A stretch of 40,654 bases of DNA. Source: X23 sp050251575 (lineage in GTDB: Bacteria > Bacillota > Clostridia > SK-Y3). Location: NCBI GenBank assembly GCA_050251575.1, contig JBFWMP010000007.1, forward strand, positions 1 through 40,654, given 5' to 3'. The notes below the pieces were generated by a model. It saw only the letters and a list, made by a program, of their open reading frames with translations, did not search any database and was not told the origin of the DNA. A program made the position numbers and the translations under genes. Within the stretch, counting starts at the first letter, position 1; each line of letters starts with the position of its first letter. Shown in pieces: positions 33,904 through 40,654 of the stretch.

Positions 33904-34278
33904 TTATACCTCCTCATACAGTAGTCTAAGCATTTCTTGCATTTGCTTTAAAGAAACCGATATTGTTTTGGCTGAAGCTACTGCTTCTGCCAATTTATCC
34001 TCAACAATACGTACCCTGGTTTCTTGCAGCAGTTCCTTGTTTTGAGCTGCAACAAAAGTCCCTTTTCCCGGCACTGTTGCAGTATAGCCTTCTCTCTCAA
34101 GCTCATCATATGCTCTTTTGGTAGTAATAACACTTATCTGAAGCTCTTTTGCCAAATTCCTGATAGACGGTAGCATTTCAGCTTCTTCCAGTTCTCCATT
34201 AATGATTAAATCTTTAATTTGTATAAGAATTTGCTCATAAATGGGTTTATCTGAGGAATTTGAAATAATAATATTCAA
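33904..34278 (-). CDS. YtrA subfamily GntR transcriptional regulator
   Basis: Short GntR repressor with a winged helix (PSIRNLAKELQISVITTKRAYDELEREGY) and a small C-terminal dimerisation helix pair. The longest frame starts at 34299, but its first codon lies in the operator. A TTG at 34278 with GGAGGAG six bases upstream gives 124 residues beginning NIIISNSSDKPIYEQ after the initiator, the usual family start. It heads the operon with the ABC ATPase and permease and is expected to repress it. Confidence 0.9.
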   Translation of the reverse strand: MNIIISNSSDKPIYEQILIQIKDLIINGELEEAEMLPSIRNLAKELQISVITTKRAYDELEREGYTATVPGKGTFVAAQNKELLQETRVRIVEDKLAEAVASAKTISVSLKQMQEMLRLLYEEV

Positions 34279-34297
34279 TTGCAGCTCCTCCATCCAC

Positions 34298-34330
34298 ATA
34301 TACTGTATATAATTTATATATACAGTATAT
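34298..34330. promoter_or_regulatory. palindromic operator of the YtrA-type regulator
   Basis: ATATACTGTATAT (34298-34310) and its exact complement ATATACAGTATAT (34318-34330) flank a seven-base spacer. A further partial copy (ATATATACTG, 34334-34343) follows. It lies directly upstream of the regulator start, matching the position of operators for this subfamily. Confidence 0.8.
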
Positions 34331-34356
34331 GTGATATATACTGATTTGTCAACACA

Positions 34357-34400
34357 AAAAAACTAACTTTTAAACTCTTGTGTTAAAAAGTTAGTTTTTT
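34357..34400 (-). terminator. terminator after the hemerythrin gene
   Basis: AAAAAACTAACTTTT (34357-34371) and its exact complement (34386-34400) form a 15-bp stem that ends in T/A tracts on both strands. It follows the hemerythrin stop by eight bases and separates that gene from the exporter operon. Confidence 0.8.
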
Positions 34401-34408
34401 ATAAAATA

Positions 34409-34825
34409 TTAATATAATCCTTTTTCATTTAAAAAGTCTTTATAATTCATATCTGTCTTTAAAATATGCGTTGAAATCCAATCTGCAACAAACATTAAAA
34501 TTTCAAAGGTTACCCGTTCCTGATTATCATCAATATTTTTATTATATACTTCATTAATTTTATCCACAAACAGTTCATGTTGATACTTGTGACTTTCCAG
34601 TTGTTCAAAATTGTGTTCTTTCATTAGTGCTTCCTCATAACCGAAGTGGTACACGGTATAATCTCTAAGCTCAGCTAGCACCTCCATAATCTCATCATAA
34701 TGGTCATAGCCATCTTTTAAAGAAATTATATCATCCAATTTTGAACCAAGCTCAAACAACTTTTTGTGTTGCCGGTCAATTTCTTCAATATTGCAGCTAA
34801 AAGTGTCCTTCCACTTGAATAACAT
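34409..34825 (-). CDS. bacteriohemerythrin
   Basis: A 138-residue four-helix protein with a non-heme di-iron site that binds oxygen or senses oxidants. All seven expected ligands are in place: His20, His60, Glu64, His79, His83, His120 and Asp125. It is a single-domain form with no attached signalling domain. GGAGGGG precedes the ATG. It has its own promoter and terminator. In an anaerobe an oxygen-scavenging or oxygen-delivery role is plausible, by inference only. Confidence 0.94.
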   Translation of the reverse strand: MLFKWKDTFSCNIEEIDRQHKKLFELGSKLDDIISLKDGYDHYDEIMEVLAELRDYTVYHFGYEEALMKEHNFEQLESHKYQHELFVDKINEVYNKNIDDNQERVTFEILMFVADWISTHILKTDMNYKDFLNEKGLY

Positions 34826-34859
34826 TAAAACCCCTCCTTTTTCGACATCATTTTACTAT

Positions 34860-34888
34860 ATTTTATATAATAATCCAAACAAAAACAA
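34860..34888 (-). promoter_or_regulatory. candidate hemerythrin promoter
   Basis: On the minus strand TTGTTT (34883-34888), 17 bases, TAAAAT (34860-34865), about 35 bases before the start codon. Four of six and five of six consensus bases match. Confidence 0.5.
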
Positions 34889-34897
34889 TAGGTTTGT

Positions 34898-37800
34898 CTA
34901 TATTTCAAATAATGCTCTTATTTCCTCTTGTGTCATTTTAGTCAGCATAGTTTCTCCAGGTTGGATTACGGCGTCAATCATATTCTTTTTCTTTTGCTGC
35001 AAATGATAAATTTTCTCTTCAATAGTTCCCTGCGTAATCAGTTTTATTACCTGCACTACATTTTTCTGACCTATTCGATAAGCACGGTCGGTTGCTTGCT
35101 CTTCTACGGCAGGATTCCACCACGGATCATAATGAATAACGGTATCTGCTCCTGTAAGATTCAGACCGGTTCCTCCTGCTTTCAAGGATATTAAAAATAC
35201 TTTTCCGCTTCCCTCGTTAAATTCACGCACCATTTTCACTCTTTCATATGCTTTTGTCGATCCATCCAAATAGAAATATTCCATGCTCTTACCATCCAAA
35301 TATCGTCTGATAAGCTGCAGCATAGAAGTGAATTGTGAAAACAATAAGATACGATGTCCGCTGCCCAGCGCATCCTCTATGATTTCTTGAAGCAACAGCA
35401 TCTTTCCGCTGCCACCATTATAGTTATCAACAAATAACGAGGGATGGCAGCAAAGCTGTCTAAGCCTTGTAAGTAATGAAAGAATCTTTATCCGGCTCTT
35501 ATCAAAACCATTACTGGCAATCTCTGCTGCAACCTCCTTACGGGCTTGTTGAAGATACGCCAAGTACAATGTCTTCTGCTCAGGTTCCATATCAGCCGAC
35601 ATTTTGCTTTCAATCTTCTGCGGAAGCTCTTTTAATACATCTTTTTTCATCCGCCGCAAAACAAATGGACCGATATGTCTCTTAAGCTCTTTAAGTGTTT
35701 TTTGGTCTTTATTCTTTATGATTGGACTTTCATATTTCCTTATGAATTTTATATGCGAGAACAAGTATCCCGGCATAATAAAATCAAAGATCGACCAAAG
35801 CTCTGTTAATGAGTTTTCAATAGGTGTCCCGGTTAAAGCAAAATATCCTTTTGCCTTAATCTGCTTAACAGATTGCGCATTAATAGTATTAGGATTCTTA
35901 ATATGCTGCGCCTCATCCAAAAAACAATAGGCAAAATCCAATCCCCTGTACATTTCTATATCCCGGCGGATGAGGGGATATGAAGTGATGATAAAGTCTG
36001 CTTCCGCTATTTCCTTTAGCAACTCAGCTCTTTCATTCTGCAAACCGGAAACAATAACAGCATTCATTTCGGGGACAAATTTCTCTATTTCTTCCTTCCA
36101 ATTATAAACAAGTGATGTGGGTGCAATAACCAGTGAAGGTCCCAAATCTCTTTTTTTCTCAGACAACACAAATGTTATTACCTGCAAAGTTTTTCCCAGG
36201 CCCATATCATCCGCCAAAATGCCGCCCATCTTGTGTGCTGCAAGAGTTTTCATCCACTTAAATCCTGTTTTCTGATAATCCCTCAAAATATGTTTCACTT
36301 GTTCAGGTATTTCAAATTCCATATCTTCCGGTTCGCCGATATCTTGCACCAACTGTTTGAAGGCTAGATTTCTTTTGATATGGCGCAAGCCTGAATCTTT
36401 CAAACAACTATCAAGATACATGGCTCTAAACGCCGGAAGCTCTATCATCTTGCTGCTTAACTCTTTTTCCGAGATATCCAGATAATCCACTATATCTGTT
36501 GCCTGTTTTAGTTCAGGCGTATCTAATGGTATAAAAGAACCATCCTTAAGCCGATAATATTTCTTCCTTCTCTGTACTGATGCAAATATTTGCGCCAATT
36601 CGTCAGGCGCAATGTCTTCATATTCAAATGAAAATTCCAACATATTAGAATTATTATTCAAACGAATACGACCTAAAAAAGAACGAGGGTCTTTTACCCT
36701 TATGCTTTTAAATTCTTCTGAATAAAAGATTTCACCTTGTTCCTGCAGACGAGGAAGAATCTCATATATGAATTCAAAAATCCCCTCCTCGTCTTCCAAA
36801 TAGACTCTTCCCTGTTCCACTCTAAAATCCATCTGTTCAAAAAAGGTCAGTATTCTTCTTTCCTTTTCAATATCGCGCAACAATATCTTATCATTTTCCG
36901 GAAAAGCACGCTCACCCATAAAAGGATTAATAGTGATCTCTCCATAAAGAAATTCGACTTTTGCCGAGATTCCTTCCCGGTATTTATCAAATAGAATTTT
37001 CACCTGCAATTCTTCCTGATAAATGCTTTCTTCTATGGCTTTATCCATAGTTATCTGCGCAATCTTTCCAACAAAAGGAAGCAATTCAGATACAAATCTT
37101 TCTTTTTGATTCCCGGTAAATACGATACCCCTATTCTTATTTTTAATCAAAGTACTGTAGAAGGGTTGAAAATATACGCGTTGGCTGTCAGGAACCCGAT
37201 ATATGCTATCCTTATATAAATAATACTCTCCATCATCAGTAAGGGATATCAATCTCTCCTTTCCCTTTAGATCCAACAATAGATTATCATTCTGCTGCAT
37301 CAGTTCAAATTCCAATGGGAGGTCTTGTTCATAGATGTACATCTCATCTATTGCTTTCCCGAATATTACAGCTTTAATAGAATGTCCTTCCATATGATTA
37401 AAAAATCTTTTTAATGCAGGGGAGGGTAGATATGCTCTTTTTCCTTTAAACAAGCTCGCTTGCTGATATGATGTCAAAAAAGCTTCATCCAGCATCTTTT
37501 CATGCTTATAAGCTTCAACAAGTATATCCAGTATCTTTTTATCTTCATGGGAAAAACAGTGAATGACGGGGTCTAACGAAAAATTTTTACCAAACTCCAA
37601 CAATGTATTATTCAAAATACTTTCTAAAAATTGCGGAATACTTTTTACTACGTATAACCTATCCGCTCCCACCCGCAGTTCAACAGAAGAAAAGAACCTC
37701 TTATATTCTCTTTCCAATATATAAGTAACTTCTAGCTGTATTTGTTTCTTTACAGGGTTTTCTCTAAGCCCATCAAAGAATTGAAAAATCTCATTGGTCA

Positions 37801-38131
37801 TATTTCGATCACGAACAACATGTACGTTTCTCTTCTGATGATTATCCTGCGCTGTCTTCAGCACTGCAACAATATGCTTGCAGGGACGTTGATTTCCTTC
37901 AAACGCCGGACATGTACAATGAAAATCAAATATATCACCATCTCGTGAGAAAAAAACACTAACATCATACTCTCTGCTGCCTATTACTGCAGCATCAATC
38001 ATTAGGTCGGGTTCATCAAAGTTACAATGAGCTACCCTTTTACTCATATAATACATAAGCCCTCTATGATAAGTTGTTGCATTCGCTGCTAATCTTTGAA
38101 TCATTTGATCAGAAATTAAAAACGGAAACAT
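34898..38131 (-). CDS. SNF2 family DNA-dependent ATPase with SWIM zinc finger
   Basis: A 1077-residue Swi2/Snf2 translocase of the bacterial type. A SWIM zinc finger is at the N terminus (Cys72, Cys74, Cys84, His86). A long SNF2-associated region (about 150-610) is followed by the SNF2 motor. Motif I is ILADDMGLGKTLQ near residue 650, motif II is DEAQHI, and ALTGTPIENSL is motif III. The C-terminal helicase lobe contains LFSQFTSML, LISLKAGGTGLNLTGAD and the arginine-finger motif DRAYRIGQ. GAGGG lies five bases before the ATG. It is likely to act on nucleoprotein or stalled RNA polymerase, by analogy to RapA, but the partner is unknown. No methylase or nuclease gene is adjacent, so a defence role is not supported. 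Confidence 0.93.
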   Translation of the reverse strand: MFPFLISDQMIQRLAANATTYHRGLMYYMSKRVAHCNFDEPDLMIDAAVIGSREYDVSVFFSRDGDIFDFHCTCPAFEGNQRPCKHIVAVLKTAQDNHQKRNVHVVRDRNMTNEIFQFFDGLRENPVKKQIQLEVTYILEREYKRFFSSVELRVGADRLYVVKSIPQFLESILNNTLLEFGKNFSLDPVIHCFSHEDKKILDILVEAYKHEKMLDEAFLTSYQQASLFKGKRAYLPSPALKRFFNHMEGHSIKAVIFGKAIDEMYIYEQDLPLEFELMQQNDNLLLDLKGKERLISLTDDGEYYLYKDSIYRVPDSQRVYFQPFYSTLIKNKNRGIVFTGNQKERFVSELLPFVGKIAQITMDKAIEESIYQEELQVKILFDKYREGISAKVEFLYGEITINPFMGERAFPENDKILLRDIEKERRILTFFEQMDFRVEQGRVYLEDEEGIFEFIYEILPRLQEQGEIFYSEEFKSIRVKDPRSFLGRIRLNNNSNMLEFSFEYEDIAPDELAQIFASVQRRKKYYRLKDGSFIPLDTPELKQATDIVDYLDISEKELSSKMIELPAFRAMYLDSCLKDSGLRHIKRNLAFKQLVQDIGEPEDMEFEIPEQVKHILRDYQKTGFKWMKTLAAHKMGGILADDMGLGKTLQVITFVLSEKKRDLGPSLVIAPTSLVYNWKEEIEKFVPEMNAVIVSGLQNERAELLKEIAEADFIITSYPLIRRDIEMYRGLDFAYCFLDEAQHIKNPNTINAQSVKQIKAKGYFALTGTPIENSLTELWSIFDFIMPGYLFSHIKFIRKYESPIIKNKDQKTLKELKRHIGPFVLRRMKKDVLKELPQKIESKMSADMEPEQKTLYLAYLQQARKEVAAEIASNGFDKSRIKILSLLTRLRQLCCHPSLFVDNYNGGSGKMLLLQEIIEDALGSGHRILLFSQFTSMLQLIRRYLDGKSMEYFYLDGSTKAYERVKMVREFNEGSGKVFLISLKAGGTGLNLTGADTVIHYDPWWNPAVEEQATDRAYRIGQKNVVQVIKLITQGTIEEKIYHLQQKKKNMIDAVIQPGETMLTKMTQEEIRALFEI

Positions 38132-38433
38132 AAAATCCCTCTTTTATTACTTTTTTGTGTCTATCAGATTATTATATACAAAGATAGTTAGATTAAGCAA
38201 CTATAGGTTGAAATATATCGGATTAACATTATTATGATAATATCAAATTCCTTTCAGGCAGTGCAGAATTTCATCTTTACTCATTTTAGCTACCCTATGT
38301 TTGTCTTTATTCTTTTTATATTGCGTCTATTCTTCTATACTTTTGTCAAAAATATAATATAAATTCCACAACAAGATTCTTAGAAGGATTTGTATTCTGA
38401 GGCAAGTAAAATTGAATAACCGGAGGCACTTTA
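38132..38433. other. divergent spacer between SNF2 and dehydrogenase genes
   Basis: AT-rich non-coding stretch that must hold the two divergent promoters. TATAAT occurs at about 38353 but without a convincing -35. No RNA gene, riboswitch or long inverted repeat was recognised. A 13-codon frame on the minus strand (38243-38284) lacks a ribosome binding site. Confidence 0.5.
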
Positions 38434-39657
38434 ATGAAAGCTGTAACGTTCAATGCGTCAATCCCAAAATATATTACTACCATGGCTTTAGGTTCTCTCG
38501 ATAAAGATTTTTATCACTCCCCATTATCCTGTATTTCTTTTAAGGAAACAGATGCTCCCAGCCTTCCTAATGATAATTGGGTAAAAATAAAAACCTTATA
38601 TGGCGGCATATGCGGAAGTGACTTGAATATGATTTTGCTGCACGATAGCCCTTCCACCTCCCCATTTGTATCCTTTCCCTTTGTAATCGGGCATGAAAAC
38701 CTTGGAATTATCGTAGAAAAAGGTAAAAATGTAAATCAATTTGATATTGGCGATAAAGTAGTAGCTGATCCCTTGCTTTCCTGCGATGCACGTGAAGTGT
38801 CTGCTCCCTGCTCCAATTGCAGGGCAGGTCATTACTCACTGTGTGAAAACATTACAAAGCCGCCTCTTTCCGCCGGTATCAGTATCGGCTTTTGCAAAGA
38901 TACAGGAGGGAGCTGGGGAGAATATTATGTAGCACATCACTCTCATCTTTATAAGGTACCTGAAGGTGTAGCCGATGAAGCAGCTGTTATGGTGGACCCT
39001 ATTTGCTCTGCTCTTCATCCTGTCATGAATAACTTTCCTGACGACCATGAAAAAATTCTGATTGTAGGCAGCGGTGTCATTGGTCTGTTAGTAGTCGGAT
39101 GCATTCGCGCATTGGGAAGCAAGTGTGATATTACGGTAATGGCAAAACATACTTTCCAGGGAAAAATGGCCCAAAACTCGGGAGCAGATAGAATAGTCTA
39201 TGCTAGGGACAAAGATTATTTTGATGTGTTTAGAAAAATTACAAATGCATCGCTCTACCAGCCTATGCTTGGTAAGCGTTTTATGTTGGGAGGATTTGAT
39301 AAAGTATTTGACTGTGTCGGTTCTTCTTCATCCATAGATGAATGCCTTAAATTTACACGTGCAAGAGGTACTATGATATTAGTGGGATTAGCCAGTTATC
39401 CTAAGAAAATTGACTGGACACCGGTATGGTTTAAAGAGCTAAAACTCACAGGCTCTATGTATTACAATACAGAAGTCTATAGAGACGGCAAAACAGAAAC
39501 TGCTTATCGGATTGCTCTGGATTTTTTAAGAGATAAAAAGTTAGATGTAAAAAATATGGTCACGCATACTTTTAGCATCGACAGCTATAGACAAGGAATC
39601 AAAACTGCACTTGATAAAAAAAATAATGAGAGTCTAAAAGTTATATTTAAATTTTAA
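38434..39657 (+). CDS. zinc-dependent medium-chain alcohol dehydrogenase
   Basis: A 407-residue MDR-superfamily enzyme of the sorbitol/threonine dehydrogenase type. Catalytic-zinc residues appear as Cys in GGICGSDLN and His-Glu in IGHENLG. The structural-zinc cysteines are in LLSCDAREVSAPCSNCRAGH...C, with a longer gap after the first Cys than usual. The Rossmann loop is VGSGVIGLLVVGCI. GGAGGC precedes the ATG. The N terminus is about 50 residues longer than typical and the substrate cannot be assigned. It is followed after 128 bases by a permease gene on the same strand, possibly co-transcribed. Confidence 0.9.
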   Translation: MKAVTFNASIPKYITTMALGSLDKDFYHSPLSCISFKETDAPSLPNDNWVKIKTLYGGICGSDLNMILLHDSPSTSPFVSFPFVIGHENLGIIVEKGKNVNQFDIGDKVVADPLLSCDAREVSAPCSNCRAGHYSLCENITKPPLSAGISIGFCKDTGGSWGEYYVAHHSHLYKVPEGVADEAAVMVDPICSALHPVMNNFPDDHEKILIVGSGVIGLLVVGCIRALGSKCDITVMAKHTFQGKMAQNSGADRIVYARDKDYFDVFRKITNASLYQPMLGKRFMLGGFDKVFDCVGSSSSIDECLKFTRARGTMILVGLASYPKKIDWTPVWFKELKLTGSMYYNTEVYRDGKTETAYRIALDFLRDKKLDVKNMVTHTFSIDSYRQGIKTALDKKNNESLKVIFKF

Positions 39658-39785
39658 AAATACTGTGATCGGCAGCTCCATTGTTTACTTGCTTACTTTC
39701 AGAATCTTGACATTTGAATCAATATAACATAACATAAAATAATTGATTTGAAATTTCCATATATGGTTTGGGAGGAATTTGACAA

Positions 39786-40654
39786 ATGGCTATTGCAATG
39801 AATGCTCTACAAAGTGTACTAAGTATAATTGTTATGATATTATTAGGTTACTATTTAGCTCGCAAAGGGTGGTTTAACGATAGTGTTCCTACACTCTTTT
39901 CTAGATTACTCATAGGTATCGCAATACCTGCACTTTTAATTTCTAGTCTGACAAGCAATTTCAGCAAAGATGATCTTATGAATTCCGGTGTGGGAATCTT
40001 AGCTGTTTATGGCGCTATTGGCGTCTCTTATGGCACCAGCATGATCGTTGCGAAGCTTTTAAATGTTAAACGCGGCCGCAGAGGAATATTTTATGGTCTA
40101 TCCGCTTTTGCAAATACCGTTTTTGTTGGATTGCCAGTTACTTTAGCATTATTTGGTGACAAAAGCATCCCGTTTGCCCTCTTGTATTATTTTGCAAACA
40201 CAAGTTTGTTCTGGACCATAGGTGCCTATGGTATACAGCAGGATGGAACAAGTGAAGAGACATCTATTTTCACATGGACCACATTAAAGAAAATTGTTTC
40301 TCCGCCATTGATAGCTTTTGCTATAGCAGTTGTCTTAATTCTATCAGATATTAAACTTCCCTCTTTCATTGCGAATGCATCCAAATATATGGGGAACCTT
40401 TCTACACCCTTATCCATGATTTATCTCGGTATTATTATTAGCTCTACTGGATTAAGGGGAGTAAAGTTTGATAAAGACATGCTTGCTGTGATGCTGGGAA
40501 GATTTTTGGTTACTCCCCTCTTGGTATTTAGCTTCTTAAAGTTTGTCCCCGTAACAGATTTGATGAGAAATGTATTTATTATTCAATCAGCAATGCCGGT
40601 ATTGACCCAAAGTGCTATTCTAGCACATTCATATAACTCCGATCATGAATTTGC
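39786..40654 (+). CDS. AEC (auxin efflux carrier) family permease, 3' end cut by the window
   Basis: An open frame from ATG at 39786 runs to the window edge, at least 289 residues. GGGAGG lies eleven bases upstream of the start. It has eight to nine hydrophobic segments, the family N terminus (VLSIIVMILLGYYLARKGWF), the repeat-like GIAIPALLISSL, and the conserved FANTVFVGLPVTLALFG. Prokaryotic AEC members include malate, malonate and lysine-type carriers. Roughly 20-30 C-terminal residues are probably missing. Substrate unknown; the preceding dehydrogenase suggests an organic acid or alcohol-derived acid. Confidence 0.9.
   Translation, partial: MAIAMNALQSVLSIIVMILLGYYLARKGWFNDSVPTLFSRLLIGIAIPALLISSLTSNFSKDDLMNSGVGILAVYGAIGVSYGTSMIVAKLLNVKRGRRGIFYGLSAFANTVFVGLPVTLALFGDKSIPFALLYYFANTSLFWTIGAYGIQQDGTSEETSIFTWTTLKKIVSPPLIAFAIAVVLILSDIKLPSFIANASKYMGNLSTPLSMIYLGIIISSTGLRGVKFDKDMLAVMLGRFLVTPLLVFSFLKFVPVTDLMRNVFIIQSAMPVLTQSAILAHSYNSDHEF

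Noticed and set aside
34898..38131. SNF2 protein as part of a phage defence island
   Set aside because: Neighbouring genes are hemerythrin and an alcohol dehydrogenase; there is no nuclease, methylase or other defence gene nearby.
38243..38284. 13-codon open frame on the minus strand upstream of the SNF2 gene
   Set aside because: No ribosome binding site, no similarity recognised, and length within chance expectation.

Overview
The window is about 40.7 kb of low-GC DNA from a clostridial Firmicute. The ctsR-mcsA-mcsB-clpC operon with a consensus CtsR operator, the nadD-yqeK-LCP-rsfS-leuS order, ArgR boxes of the Gram-positive type, YtrA-type GntR control and strong purine-rich ribosome binding sites all point to Clostridia. 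The genus cannot be settled from the sequence alone. No rRNA, tRNA, CRISPR array, transposase or phage gene was seen.

Layout. (1) 1-5.8 kb, minus strand: nadD, yqeK, an LCP cell-wall ligase, rsfS and leuS, with an intrinsic terminator splitting off rsfS-leuS. (2) 5.9-7.3 kb: a MATE exporter, divergent from argC. (3) 7.4-22.2 kb: an arginine biosynthesis locus on the plus strand (argC, argB, then argD-carA-carB-argF-GNAT). It is interrupted by the class III heat-shock operon ctsR-mcsA-mcsB-clpC on the minus strand. Both arginine blocks start with nearly identical modules in which a tandem ArgR box overlaps the promoter. argJ, normally expected between argC and argB in Clostridia, is absent; that gap holds only dispersed repeats. 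The last gene of the second block is a small GNAT acetyltransferase that could supply N-acetylglutamate. (4) 22.3-23.7 kb: an unassigned integral membrane protein flanked by two very long perfect palindromic terminators. (5) 23.8-32.2 kb, minus strand: a FadR-type regulator, a D-2-hydroxyacid dehydrogenase, a complete tripartite tricarboxylate transporter (TctC, TctB, TctA), an LDH2/MDH2-type dehydrogenase, an RraA-fold aldolase and an HpcH/HpaI aldolase. This reads as an uptake and catabolic pathway for an unidentified 2-hydroxy acid and is the best candidate for an undescribed system. (6) 32.3-34.3 kb: a YtrA-type regulator with an ABC exporter and a palindromic operator. (7) 34.4-38.1 kb: a bacteriohemerythrin and a SWIM-SNF2 ATPase. 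(8) 38.4 kb to the end, plus strand: a zinc alcohol dehydrogenase and an AEC-family permease cut by the window edge.

A second theme is at least four families of small palindromic intergenic repeats between 3 and 21 kb. They sit inside operons (ctsR/mcsA, mcsB/clpC, argC/argB, argD/carA, carB/argF) and in two cases supply the last codons and stop codon of the preceding gene (argD, carB).

All product names come from motif recognition and gene context, without database searches. Enzyme families are mostly secure; substrates in region 5 and the GNAT role are inference.
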